Source of the DNA: Gammaproteobacteria bacterium UBA2679
GTDB lineage: Bacteria > Pseudomonadota > Gammaproteobacteria > Pseudomonadales > Oleiphilaceae
Length of the DNA: 64,000 nt
NCBI GenBank assembly: GCA_002354735.1
Contig: DEMD01000009.1
Span: 162,705-226,704 of the forward strand
Direction of reading: 5' to 3'
Positions 36,564-45,708 of the stretch are shown here, in pieces (the stretch's first letter is position 1; every line of letters begins with the position of its first letter). Both the position numbers and the translations under genes were made by a program. Below the pieces are notes generated by a model. The model made no database searches. It was not told the DNA's origin and saw only the letters and a list, made by a program, of their open reading frames with translations.

Positions 36564-38699
36564 ATGCCTACTCTCGACACTTTCGAACCCTCGGGGCTTG
36601 TAAAGCCCCTGCTGCTGTTTGCGAGCCTGATGCTCATTCTCGTACTCAGCATCGCGCTGCCGCACCGAAGCTATGAGCTGGTAGAGCAACAGACTTTGAA
36701 CAGGTCAGACCTGCAGATTTCAGAGCATCTGAACTGGTATGAAGATGTTGACGAGCGCTTCGACTACCGCGACATCAGGAACCGTCCTGCCGACCGACAG
36801 CTGCGCTTTGGTGGCAGAGCCTGGCTCGATAAGACACTGTCTGCTGAGCCGGTCTGGCTTTCCTTTGAAGTAGCGCTATCTGCGCCTGATCCTGGTAGGG
36901 AGGCTGGCGCCGCTGCCAACCTGTTTCTGGATTTCGGCTTCGCCACGCTCGACGAAGTAGATGTCTATCTCCTGAACCAGGATGGCGAACTGATGGCGCA
37001 TTTACGCAGCGGGGACACCCTGGCGCGCGCTGATCGCCCATTACCGCTGAATCGCCCGGTATTCCCTATAGACCTGGCCCCGGGACAGCAGCGGACCGTG
37101 ATCGTTCGCATTTATACGGACTCATTTCTCAATACGCCAGTCGCCATCAATGATGCCGCTCAAAGCATGGTGGGTGCTGCACAGCTCTCCTTCATAGACG
37201 GCGTCTTCTACGGTGCCATGGCAGCGATGTTCTTCTACAACCTCCACATCTACATCATCGTGCGTCGGCGCAGCTATCTCTACTATCTCGGCTATGCACT
37301 ATCGATGACGCTCTATCAGGCCTTCAGCGATGGCCTCTTGAACGACTGGACCAATCAGGCGTGGCTGCAACATCGAAGACTCGTCCTCTCAGGTGGTATC
37401 AGCACTATCATGCTGCTCAGTTTCGTTCGATCCATTCTCAGTCTCCGACAAACCTTGCCGACGATGTCGAAGATCATGGGACTGCTTATTGCCATGACCA
37501 GTCTTGCCTGTGTCATTGAACTCGTACATGCCAGTAACGCCACATCAATGCTGATGCTGCTGCTAGGACTGGCGGCCTGCGTCGCCGTTCCGGCCGCAGG
37601 CATTCTCGCATCCATACGGGGCCACGCGCTGGCACGCTCATTTCTACTGGCCTGGCTGGCCTACCCGGTCTTTTTCATAACATATATTGCGGTGATGGCC
37701 GGTCTTCTGCCGCCGAGTCACGACGCAATCAATGCCTTGAAGGTTGGTATTGCGCTGGAATCAATATTTCTATCACTTGCGCTTGCTGCCTATATCAATC
37801 AACTTCGACGCCAGCAAACGGCCCATGAACGGGCGTGGACAGTGGAGCTCGAGCAGCAGCTCGACACCTACAATGAAGCGGCCGACGACCTGGCGCGTGG
37901 CAACTACAAGCGGCGGCTCAAATTTCTGCCAGAGCAGCGACTGGCCCGCCTGGCAGAAAGCTTCAACTACTTTGCCGCCAGTACAGAGCGCTACGTCACC
38001 GAACGGCGGCGGTGGGTCTCTGATATTTCTCACGAGCTTCGAACCCCAGTTACCAGCGTGCGCGGCATGGTCGAATCAATACAGACGGGCGCCATGACGG
38101 CAAGCGCAGAAAACCTGGCGATACTGCATCAGGAGAGCCTCCGTCTCGAGCGACTAATCACTGACCTCAACCAACTGAGCCAGAGCGAAGAAGGTATCCT
38201 GGTCATGAAAACCGAAAGGGTAGATATTCACGCCGTCATCACTGAACTGCTCACGGCAAACGCGCAACGACTCGAGTCGGCCAGCCTGACCGCACAGCTG
38301 GAATTCGAAGTGATCAAACCTGCGCTCATCGGTGACGAGGACCGCTTGCATCAGCTTTTCGCAAATCTCTTGGAGAACTCACTGCGATACTGCCATGCAC
38401 CTGGACGGATTCATGTCAGTTCATGTATGGATCATAACGGTGTCACTTTGCGCTGGAGTGATAGCGCACCAGGGGTGCCAGCCGACCAGCACACAAAGTT
38501 ATTCGAGAGGCTTTTTCGTGGCGACCCTTCGCGAAGCCGGCGAACTGGCGGCGCCGGTCTCGGCCTGGCCATCTGCAAGGCGATCGTCGAAGGGCATCAC
38601 GGTCAATTGAACGCAGAGCCTTCGCCTCTTGGAGGACTGACCATCGCGATTCACCTGCCCTTCACCACTTGTAGCACTGCATCCCGGGAGTTGCCGTGA
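36564..38699 (+). CDS. 7TMR-DISM sensor histidine kinase
   Basis: Membrane kinase of about 711 residues. An N-terminal helix (LLLFASLMLILVLSIAL) leads to a periplasmic 7TMR-DISMED2 domain (about 35-190, jelly-roll type proposed to bind carbohydrates), seven membrane helices (about 195-415), then a HAMP-like helix, HisKA (WVSDISHELRTPVTSVRG) and ATPase (LLENSLRYCHAPG, GGAGLGLAICKAI). The kinase core resembles BaeS. The ATG at 36564 is preferred to a GTG 69 bp earlier. It overlaps the response-regulator gene by 4 bp and diverges from the GH16 fusion gene, which it may control. Confidence 0.92.
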   Translation: MPTLDTFEPSGLVKPLLLFASLMLILVLSIALPHRSYELVEQQTLNRSDLQISEHLNWYEDVDERFDYRDIRNRPADRQLRFGGRAWLDKTLSAEPVWLSFEVALSAPDPGREAGAAANLFLDFGFATLDEVDVYLLNQDGELMAHLRSGDTLARADRPLPLNRPVFPIDLAPGQQRTVIVRIYTDSFLNTPVAINDAAQSMVGAAQLSFIDGVFYGAMAAMFFYNLHIYIIVRRRSYLYYLGYALSMTLYQAFSDGLLNDWTNQAWLQHRRLVLSGGISTIMLLSFVRSILSLRQTLPTMSKIMGLLIAMTSLACVIELVHASNATSMLMLLLGLAACVAVPAAGILASIRGHALARSFLLAWLAYPVFFITYIAVMAGLLPPSHDAINALKVGIALESIFLSLALAAYINQLRRQQTAHERAWTVELEQQLDTYNEAADDLARGNYKRRLKFLPEQRLARLAESFNYFAASTERYVTERRRWVSDISHELRTPVTSVRGMVESIQTGAMTASAENLAILHQESLRLERLITDLNQLSQSEEGILVMKTERVDIHAVITELLTANAQRLESASLTAQLEFEVIKPALIGDEDRLHQLFANLLENSLRYCHAPGRIHVSSCMDHNGVTLRWSDSAPGVPADQHTKLFERLFRGDPSRSRRTGGAGLGLAICKAIVEGHHGQLNAEPSPLGGLTIAIHLPFTTCSTASRELP

Positions 38700-39367
38700 A
38701 GATATTGATAGTCGAAGACGAGGCACCCATCGCAAAAATCCTGGCAGCCAATCTCGAACAGGCCGGCTTCCATTGCTTTCATCTGCAAGATGGTCATGAC
38801 GTACCAGGCCACGTCGATGCGATCAAGCCGGACCTGCTACTTCTCGACGTCCGCCTTCCAGGCCAGGATGGTTTTGACATTTGCCGCAAGCTTCGATCTG
38901 TGTCGGATCTGCCTATCATTTTCGTAACGGCCAGTACAGAAGAGGCCGAGCGTCTGCAGGGCTTCGAAACAGGCGCAGATGACTATATCTGCAAACCCTT
39001 CAGTCCGGTCGAGGTTGTGGCAAGAGTCATATCGGTATTGCGCCGCTATCATGCGAGCCCGTCGAAGCCAGCTGAAGCGAAACCTGTACTCACACTCATC
39101 TATGAGTCGCTACAGGCTCGTGTAGGCAATGCCACTATCTCGCTGACCTCCTCTGAGTTTCGCATACTTGAAGCGCTGCACTCAGTCTCAAATCGCATCT
39201 ATTCCCGTGAGCAGCTACTCGCGGTTCTGCGGCACGGCAGTATGGATGCCTCCGACCGGGCTATCGATTCTCACATCAAGAATCTTCGCCGGAAGCTCGC
39301 ACACATTGCACCGGATGAGAACTTTATTGAGGCGGTCTATGGAGAGGGCTATCGTCTCAACCGATAG
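38696..39367 (+). CDS. OmpR/PhoB-family response regulator (BaeR/CreB-like)
   Basis: DNA-binding partner of the upstream kinase, 223 residues. Receiver (1-120) with ILIVEDEAPIAK, acceptor Asp in LLLDVRLPGQDGFDI and Lys in YICKPFSPVEV; winged-helix output (about 130-223) with LTSSEFRILEAL and AIDSHIKNLRRKL, ending in a YGEGYRLNR wing. GTG start overlaps the kinase stop (GTGA). Direct target genes are not visible, but the divergent GH16 operon is the closest candidate. Confidence 0.93.
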   Translation: MKILIVEDEAPIAKILAANLEQAGFHCFHLQDGHDVPGHVDAIKPDLLLLDVRLPGQDGFDICRKLRSVSDLPIIFVTASTEEAERLQGFETGADDYICKPFSPVEVVARVISVLRRYHASPSKPAEAKPVLTLIYESLQARVGNATISLTSSEFRILEALHSVSNRIYSREQLLAVLRHGSMDASDRAIDSHIKNLRRKLAHIAPDENFIEAVYGEGYRLNR

Positions 39368-39404
39368 ACCCTCTCTTCGCTAGATCACGCAAGATCTCGC
39401 ACGA

Positions 39405-40265
<861 letters not shown>

Positions 40266-40335
40266 TACAAACGCTCCTTATCTGTAGTATCAAATCAAGA
40301 TTCACCGCTGGCAGAGATGTCAGTTGGCCGGGTAT

Positions 40336-40791
40336 CTACTGCCTGACCGCGTCATAGGCTGCTGCCCCATCCTGAGAGCGATGCAGGTCGTCGAAGTCAC
40401 CACGCAGCGATTTCAATGCGAAACGCTCTTCGTTGATTTCCCTGGCGGTACGGAACCCAAGCCGACGCAGCACCGCAAGTGGCGGACACCAGCCTTGCAC
40501 GGCGTGCTGAATCATGAAGGCCGGAACCCCTAGCGCAAGCGCTAGCCAACGCTTATCCACCTTGCTTGCCAAGGCGACACCTACCAGGGACAGCACTGCA
40601 AAATTCGTCTGCAAGGTGCGTTCGACATCCCATTCCTGATCAAGCTCTTGCAAGCGTCGATCGATAAGCGCGCTACGGTCGTTACTGCGCAGGTCAGTTA
40701 GTCGATCCTTCCATTTCTGCTCAATGCGATCATTCAGTTGTGGGTGTGTGTGATTGCTTACACGTAAGGCGGTTTCGGGGATCATATACAT
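40336..40791 (-). CDS. DUF2892-like inner-membrane protein (copy 2)
   Basis: A 151-residue protein with a helical, charged N-terminus (LNDRIEQKWKDRLTDLRSND), the segment LQELDQEWDVERTLQTNFAV, two membrane helices (VLSLVGVALAS and WLALALGVPAFMIQHAVQGW) and the signature WCPPLAVLRRLGFRTAREI. This matches small DUF2892 proteins related to the membrane part of YgaP. Paralogue of the gene 50 bp upstream. Located downstream of the persulfide genes, consistent with the link of YgaP-type domains to sulfur transfer, though this copy has no rhodanese domain. Confidence 0.8.
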   Translation of the reverse strand: MYMIPETALRVSNHTHPQLNDRIEQKWKDRLTDLRSNDRSALIDRRLQELDQEWDVERTLQTNFAVLSLVGVALASKVDKRWLALALGVPAFMIQHAVQGWCPPLAVLRRLGFRTAREINEERFALKSLRGDFDDLHRSQDGAAAYDAVRQ

Positions 40792-40838
40792 TCTCCTTTC
40801 AACAAAGATCTGATGGCGCGCTTGGTATTCGCGTGCGG

Positions 40839-41258
40839 TCAGTGCCGGGTTTGGGATTGATAAGCCCTGTAATCCCCCCGCAGTGCTCGCAGTGCGCTCC
40901 GCTCCTGCTCGATCTCATTCTGAGTTCTGATGCCCAGCCGGCGGAATAACGGCAGCATCGGATACCAGCCCTGCATATTGTGCAGAATGACCATACTTGC
41001 AGCCATGGCTGAGAGGGCAAACCAGCTCCGATTGACGGTGGCCCCAAGCACTGCCCCCAGGCCAATCATGGTTGGTGCTTCAATCTCGATGATGCGCTCG
41101 ATATTCCATTCACTATCAAGTTCGCGCAGACGCTGGTCGATCTCTTCGATGCCGGCTCCAGCGTATTTGTTGATGTTGGATTCAAGCTGCTCGTCAAAAC
41201 GCCGTTCGAGCGAGTCAGCTGTATTGTTTTCTACCCGTTGGGTGGTCGCTACAGGCAT
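40839..41258 (-). CDS. DUF2892-like inner-membrane protein (copy 1)
   Basis: A 139-residue paralogue of the next gene: LRELDSEWNIERIIEIEAP, two hydrophobic helices (MIGLGAVLGATV and ALSAMAASMVILHNMQGW) and PLFRRLGIRTQNEIEQER. The WCP of the other copy is WYP here, so a potential cysteine ligand is lost. Probably co-transcribed with copy 2, and 125 bp after the DUF442 gene on the same strand. Function unknown; the small-membrane-protein call follows from the helices. Confidence 0.8.
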   Translation of the reverse strand: MPVATTQRVENNTADSLERRFDEQLESNINKYAGAGIEEIDQRLRELDSEWNIERIIEIEAPTMIGLGAVLGATVNRSWFALSAMAASMVILHNMQGWYPMLPLFRRLGIRTQNEIEQERSALRALRGDYRAYQSQTRH

Positions 41259-41383
41259 GAGACTCTCCTTGTCGTCGATGGATCATGCTATTGAAAGGTG
41301 CCCCCACTAATAGGGGCTCTCTCATGACCGCGGGTACGCCCACCCATAACAGATAGATCAGCTCATTTTTAATTCGCCAGAGG

Positions 41384-41809
41384 CTAGGCCAGATAGTCCT
41401 TTATCAGACGCCGGAGCGGCGGGTGGCTGGAGAGCTCGAACCCTCGGCTGGTAATCTCCTGCTCGACCCGTTCCGGCGTCCAGTCCTTCGCCTTGGCCTT
41501 ACTAAGCAGATAGACGGTGATCGCCCTGATACCGCTGCCACAATGCAGCAGCAATGGCTCTGAAGCACCTCGCATCGCCTCCTGAAACGCTTCAACGGCC
41601 TTGGGAGAGGGATCCTCCCGGTCGACTGGAATGCCTATATAGTCAAGTCCATGCTTTTGAACCAGCTGCTCATTGGAACTCTCCGTCTCCTTCGGCTGGC
41701 GAAAGTCTACAACAGTTTTAATGCCGGCCCTCTTGAGCTCATCAAGGTCGCCGTCGTCTGGCTGAGGCCCAATGCGTACACCTGGAAACAATTCGGGAAA
41801 TTTGCTCAT
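41384..41809 (-). CDS. DUF442-type protein tyrosine phosphatase-like protein
   Basis: A 141-residue protein with the dual-specificity phosphatase fold of the Blh N-terminal domain (DUF442). Phosphate loop LLLHCGSGIRAITVYLL carries the Cys-x5-Arg motif. In other bacteria this domain is fused to or adjacent to a persulfide dioxygenase (BigR/Blh systems), where it may handle sulfur or thiol chemistry. Here it is a separate gene 45 bp after the dioxygenase gene, so they are operon partners. Confidence 0.87.
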   Translation of the reverse strand: MSKFPELFPGVRIGPQPDDGDLDELKRAGIKTVVDFRQPKETESSNEQLVQKHGLDYIGIPVDREDPSPKAVEAFQEAMRGASEPLLLHCGSGIRAITVYLLSKAKAKDWTPERVEQEITSRGFELSSHPPLRRLIKDYLA

Positions 41810-41854
41810 GTGGTCGTGACCTCCTGGCTAAAAATAGCCTATTTTAAAGGGGCG

Positions 41855-42604
41855 CTAGCCCTGTGGGCTGTGTGCCATCTGACGGCAGTACGCTTCCATA
41901 TGCTCGGGAAGATCAGGTGGGCAGACACCGCATTCACGGTTGCCCGGTACGGCGTAATCGATGAATTTCGGGTAAGCAAGGTTCAGATTGCCCATGATCT
42001 CGCGGAACTCTTCCAGGCTCTTCGCCCGTCCGAGCCGAGGATTGCGGGCCTTCTCCTGGGCGATGGTGCTTACGCGCCGATCTTTATAATCATGAGCCGG
42101 ATAGACCAGACAGTCCTCAGGCAGGGTGAACAACTTCTCGGTGACGCTACGATACAGGGTGTCGGCATCGCCGTTCTGGAAGTCTGTCCGACCGCAGCCG
42201 TCGATCAATAAGGCATCACCGGTGAAGATGCGATCATTCAGCCGATAGGCGAAATGGCCATCCGTGTGTCCCGGCGTATGGATCGGATCCAGTCTGAGAC
42301 TGCCGAGCTCGAACGGCTTGCCCTCTTCGATCCCGACGTCGGCACAGGGCAGTCGCTCCATTGCCGGCACCGCTATTCTGCTACCCGTCTTTTGACGCAG
42401 TTCCCTCGCAGACGTTATATGGTCCGCATGGATGTGCGTGTCGAGCGTGTAGGCAAGCTTCAGGCCGAGGCGTGAGAGCTCCCCAAGGTCCCGTTCGATG
42501 GCGTTGATGACGGGATCGACGAGAATGGCCTGTCCACTCTCTTCACAGCCGAGTAGATAGGTGTAGGTACTGGAAACTGGTTCGTAGAGTTGGCGAAAGA
42601 TCAT
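41855..42604 (-). CDS. Persulfide dioxygenase (ETHE1/Blh-type metallo-beta-lactamase fold)
   Basis: Iron-dependent oxygenase that converts glutathione persulfide to sulfite and glutathione. Of 249 residues with metal motif LDTHIHADHITSARELR, the second His in HTPGHTDGHFAYRL, metal Asp in FTGDALLIDGCGRTDFQNGD, and the C-terminal YPAHDYKDRRVSTI. The GRTDFQNGD and DYKGR-like motifs distinguish persulfide dioxygenases from glyoxalase II. Downstream of the YeeE/YedE genes; gap 32 bp. Product sulfite could leave through the SulP or TauE-type carriers nearby. Confidence 0.92.
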   Translation of the reverse strand: MIFRQLYEPVSSTYTYLLGCEESGQAILVDPVINAIERDLGELSRLGLKLAYTLDTHIHADHITSARELRQKTGSRIAVPAMERLPCADVGIEEGKPFELGSLRLDPIHTPGHTDGHFAYRLNDRIFTGDALLIDGCGRTDFQNGDADTLYRSVTEKLFTLPEDCLVYPAHDYKDRRVSTIAQEKARNPRLGRAKSLEEFREIMGNLNLAYPKFIDYAVPGNRECGVCPPDLPEHMEAYCRQMAHSPQG

Positions 42605-42636
42605 CCAATAGTTCTCCTGATGTGATTAGCGTTAAT

Positions 42637-43074
42637 CTACTTACCTTGTTCGAACAGGAATTTGTGAGCAAAAACACCCACTGTCATGGCAAGCACGAAG
42701 CCGAGGACTGGCAGAAGCCCCGAAGTGATCGCTGTAAGTGCGGGTCCGGGACAGAGTCCCGCCATCCCCCAGCCAATTCCGAAAATTGCAGCGCCGATGA
42801 CCAGTCGGGCATCGATATCGCTTTTGGTCGGCAGGTGGAACTTGTGGGCGAACAGCGGGTGGGGCCGCTTCAACACGAAATGGAATGCTGGAATCGTAAC
42901 CAGCAGCGCCCCACCCATGACCAGAGCCAGCGTCGGATCCCAGGCGCCGGTTATATCCAGAAAATTGAGAACCTTGGCAGGATTGACCATCTGGGACAGG
43001 GCCAAGCCGATGGCGAAAATGACACCAGCAATCAGGGACAAGGCAAGTTGGGCTACAGTGTTTGAGCGTTCCAT
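42637..43074 (-). CDS. YeeE/YedE-family half-transporter (second half)
   Basis: Four-helix membrane protein of 145 residues belonging to the sulfur-transport YeeE/YedE (DUF395/PmpB-like) family: LSQMVNPAKVLNFLDITGAW and the conserved GWGMAGLCPGPALTAITSG with its cysteine. The ATG at 43074, with GGAG six bases upstream, is preferred to an upstream start inside the partner gene. It begins 1 bp after the partner's stop, so the two halves are made together and should form one carrier for thiosulfate or another reduced sulfur species. Confidence 0.9.
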   Translation of the reverse strand: MERSNTVAQLALSLIAGVIFAIGLALSQMVNPAKVLNFLDITGAWDPTLALVMGGALLVTIPAFHFVLKRPHPLFAHKFHLPTKSDIDARLVIGAAIFGIGWGMAGLCPGPALTAITSGLLPVLGFVLAMTVGVFAHKFLFEQGK

Positions 43075-43075
43075 A

Positions 43076-43501
43076 TCAAGCTCCCAGAACATGTCGAATG
43101 ACGAAGGTAGTTGCAGCGGCTGTCGTAATGAAGGTGGCGGTGGCAACCATCGAGCGCGGAGCCAGCCGTCCAATGCCGCACACGCCATGACCACTGGTGC
43201 ATCCGCCGCCGAGGCGAGCACCAAAGCCCACCAGGAACCCGGCCAGGATCATGAGCGGCCAGCTCACCTGCAGATCGACAGGCAACGGCTCGCCCGACAG
43301 CAATGGCCAGAGCAGTCCGCCAAGAAGCATGCCGCCTATGAACAGCATTCGCCACAACGCGTCACCCTGAGTCGGCGTCAGCATCCCACTGAAGATACCG
43401 CTAATGCCGGCTATACGCCCCGCACCCCAGAGCATAAGTACGCTTGAGAGGCCTATGAGCAGCCCACCAAGCAAACCTGATATCGGAGTAAATTCTGTCA
43501 T
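43076..43501 (-). CDS. YeeE/YedE-family half-transporter (first half)
   Basis: Membrane protein of 141 residues with [20 protein letters not shown], the cysteine-containing hallmark of the YeeE/YedE family (PmpA-like half). Four predicted helices. Followed after one base by the second half. A palindrome matching the CsoR/CstR-type operator lies about 50 bp before its start, so it appears to head a transcription unit distinct from the SulP gene upstream. Confidence 0.9.
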   Translation of the reverse strand: MTEFTPISGLLGGLLIGLSSVLMLWGAGRIAGISGIFSGMLTPTQGDALWRMLFIGGMLLGGLLWPLLSGEPLPVDLQVSWPLMILAGFLVGFGARLGGGCTSGHGVCGIGRLAPRSMVATATFITTAAATTFVIRHVLGA

Positions 43502-43551
43502 GGGTACACCTCGCTATTGAATAAAGTTCAAGTCTGAGCACTAATCCCGTA

Positions 43552-43567
43552 ATACGCCCGGGGGTAT
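43552..43567. promoter_or_regulatory. CsoR/CstR-type operator upstream of the YeeE/YedE-dioxygenase genes
   Basis: ATACGCC-CG-GGGGTAT, an inverted repeat with a two-base centre and one mismatch. It matches the perfect site at 45363-45378 in all but one arm position. It lies between the SulP stop and the first YeeE/YedE start on the minus strand. Confidence 0.65.
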
Positions 43568-43574
43568 ATCGGAA

Positions 43575-45320
43575 CTAAACCTGGTCGGAGCCGCCGTCGC
43601 GGACAAGCACCTCAACCGCTGCTTCGGCTGAAATGAAAATCTGACCTGGCGCGATGCAGTCCATAAAATCCGTCCGCGCCAGCCGGTCCATGATCGGACC
43701 CTTGACGTCAGACAAGTGTAAGGTGATACCGGCGTCGCGCAGGCTTTCAGCCAGCTGTTCAAGCGCTTCAATCGCACTGTGGTCGATCTCATTGACGCCA
43801 CTGCAAATAATCACCAGATGGCTGATGTCACGCTGTTGCGCAACCCTTGCGGCCACAACCTGCTCCACATGCGCGACGTTGGCAAAATACAGGCTACGGT
43901 CAATCCGAATCAGCAGTAGCTGGGGCCAGGTCTGAACCTCATGGCGATCGATGTTGCGAAAATGTTCAGTACCCGGAAGCCGACCAACTATCGCTGTATG
44001 TGGACGACTGCTGCGCCACAGAAAGCTTCCTACGGCAACGGCTACGCCGGCGATCAATCCTGTCTCGATATCGAACAGGATGACGCCCAGAAACGTGGCC
44101 AGCATTGCTGCGCCGTCGGCACGGTCGTAACGAAAGGCTTTCACCGCGCTCCGCCAGTCCAATAGCGGCGCCACCGCCACTACGATGATTGCCGCCAGTG
44201 CCGCCTTGGGCAGGAAGAAGAACCACTGTGTGAAGAACGCAGTGGTGACCCCGACCAGTATCGCGGTGATGATGGTGGCGAGCTGCGTAACCGCACCTGC
44301 AGAAAAATTGACCATGGAGCGGCTGAAACCACCAGCCACTGGCATGCTGCCAGAGAAGCCAGCCACCAGATTGGCTGCCCCAAGAGCGATGAGCTCCTGT
44401 CTGTTATCAATCTTCTCACGCCTACGGTAAGCCAGTACCTTCGCAACCGATACGCTCTCGACGTAACCGATAAGACTGATGGTTATTGCCGAGGGGAGCA
44501 GCGCCATTGCGCGCTCGGCTTGCAGGAAGTCCCAGGTGGGTGATGGAAATCCTGACGGTATGGCACCGACAATGGCCACGCCAGCATCCCCCAAACCAAA
44601 CGTGGCTACCAGCACGGTGAGCAAGGCAATGATGACCAGCGGTCCACCGCGGCTAATCAGAGTGGCACTACCCGTGCTCACACCGATGCCCTCTAACAGA
44701 CGGATAAAGGGGGATCGGGACGCGAGCAGTAGTATGATACTCCCGGCGGCAAGACTGAGGGTCACGAGGTGAATCTCGTCGATACGCTGTATCGCAGCCC
44801 AGAACATATCGACGCCCGATCCGCCTTGCGGCGCGGGTATGCCAGTCAGGTTCATGACCTGACTTAGAATGATCAATACAGCTGCCCCACTGGTGAAACC
44901 GGACAAGACTGAATGACCGAGAAAGTTCACCAGCACATCCAGCCGAAGCAGAGCCATCAATATGAGAATCAGACCGCTCATTGCTGCCAACAAAAGCGCA
45001 TCCTGCAGATAGGACGGCTCCCCCTGCACAGCGCCTGAGGCCGCGAGCGCATTGGCCACCAACAGCGCAGCTACCGACACGGGCCCTACCGACAGGGTAC
45101 GACTGGTCCCAAATAACGCGTACACAAGCGGCGGCAGGATACTCGCGTAGAGGCCAACTTCAGGCGGCAAACCGGCCAGCAGCGCGTAAGCCATGCCTTG
45201 CGGAATGAGCAGAACGGCAGTAATGAAACCTGCGGTGAGATCGCTCGGCAGCTGATCGCGGCGATAGGCTTTCAACCACCCGATCGCAGGAACAACAGTC
45301 AGCAAGTGGCGAGCGCTCAT
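43575..45320 (-). CDS. SulP/SLC26-family anion transporter with STAS domain
   Basis: Inner-membrane anion carrier of about 581 residues. Twelve or so helices include LPSDLTAGFITAVLLIPQGM and the SulP signature YALFGTSRTLSVGPVS; a cytoplasmic STAS domain (about 440-560) ends it, with GVNEIDHSAIEALEQLAESL. Substrate may be sulfate, sulfite or bicarbonate. The ATG at 45320 replaces a longer frame that would run through the divergent regulator's promoter. Its start lies 43 bp from a perfect ATACCCC palindrome, so it should be under the same repressor as the persulfide genes. Confidence 0.92.
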   Translation of the reverse strand: MSARHLLTVVPAIGWLKAYRRDQLPSDLTAGFITAVLLIPQGMAYALLAGLPPEVGLYASILPPLVYALFGTSRTLSVGPVSVAALLVANALAASGAVQGEPSYLQDALLLAAMSGLILILMALLRLDVLVNFLGHSVLSGFTSGAAVLIILSQVMNLTGIPAPQGGSGVDMFWAAIQRIDEIHLVTLSLAAGSIILLLASRSPFIRLLEGIGVSTGSATLISRGGPLVIIALLTVLVATFGLGDAGVAIVGAIPSGFPSPTWDFLQAERAMALLPSAITISLIGYVESVSVAKVLAYRRREKIDNRQELIALGAANLVAGFSGSMPVAGGFSRSMVNFSAGAVTQLATIITAILVGVTTAFFTQWFFFLPKAALAAIIVVAVAPLLDWRSAVKAFRYDRADGAAMLATFLGVILFDIETGLIAGVAVAVGSFLWRSSRPHTAIVGRLPGTEHFRNIDRHEVQTWPQLLLIRIDRSLYFANVAHVEQVVAARVAQQRDISHLVIICSGVNEIDHSAIEALEQLAESLRDAGITLHLSDVKGPIMDRLARTDFMDCIAPGQIFISAEAAVEVLVRDGGSDQV

Positions 45321-45362
45321 ACGGTCATGCCCAAAATTTCCGATAAAAATACAGTTGCCAAT

Positions 45363-45378
45363 ATACCCCCTGGGGTAT
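45363..45378. promoter_or_regulatory. CsoR/CstR-type operator in the divergent SulP/regulator promoter
   Basis: ATACCCC-CT-GGGGTAT, a perfect 7-2-7 inverted repeat, between the SulP start (45320) and the repressor start (45424). G/C tracts flanked by AT at the ends are typical of CsoR-family operators, so it should serve both directions, giving autoregulation. Confidence 0.8.
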
Positions 45379-45423
45379 AATTGTGGAATAGCTTTCTTAG
45401 TGAATGATCGGGGGTGGGTACGA

Positions 45424-45708
45424 ATGGCTGTTGATAATAGCTCCAAACTGGAGCATCAGAAAAAGCTGCTTGCGCGGCTGGCACGCGTGGAGGGGCAGAT
45501 TCGAGCGGTCCGCAGAATGGTCGAAGATGGCGAACGTTGTGAGACCATTGCCCAGCAGCTTGCAGCCTCTCGCAATGCCTTGAACAAGGCCTTCTGTGAG
45601 ATGATTGCCTGCGCCATCGAGCATGAAATTGACGCTGATGGCGCACTGAACGATGACACCAGATCGAAGCTGACAGACCTTTCCCAGCTTCTAAGCAAAT
45701 ATGGCTAG
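45424..45708 (+). CDS. CsoR/FrmR/CstR-family repressor
   Basis: All-helical tetrameric repressor (DUF156) of 94 residues: LLARLARVEGQIRAVRRMVE is the DNA-contact helix pair, followed by Cys39 in GERCETIAQQLAAS. Two more cysteines, Cys58 and Cys63, lie in NKAFCEMIACAIEHEI. The copper-type His and second Cys at the usual offsets (+25, +29 from the first Cys) are Ala and Glu here, so neither CsoR nor classical CstR spacing is met. The neighbours (persulfide dioxygenase, YeeE/YedE) favour persulfide sensing. ATG preceded by GGGGTGGG. It overlaps the convergent acyltransferase by 4 bp. Confidence 0.88.
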   Translation: MAVDNSSKLEHQKKLLARLARVEGQIRAVRRMVEDGERCETIAQQLAASRNALNKAFCEMIACAIEHEIDADGALNDDTRSKLTDLSQLLSKYG

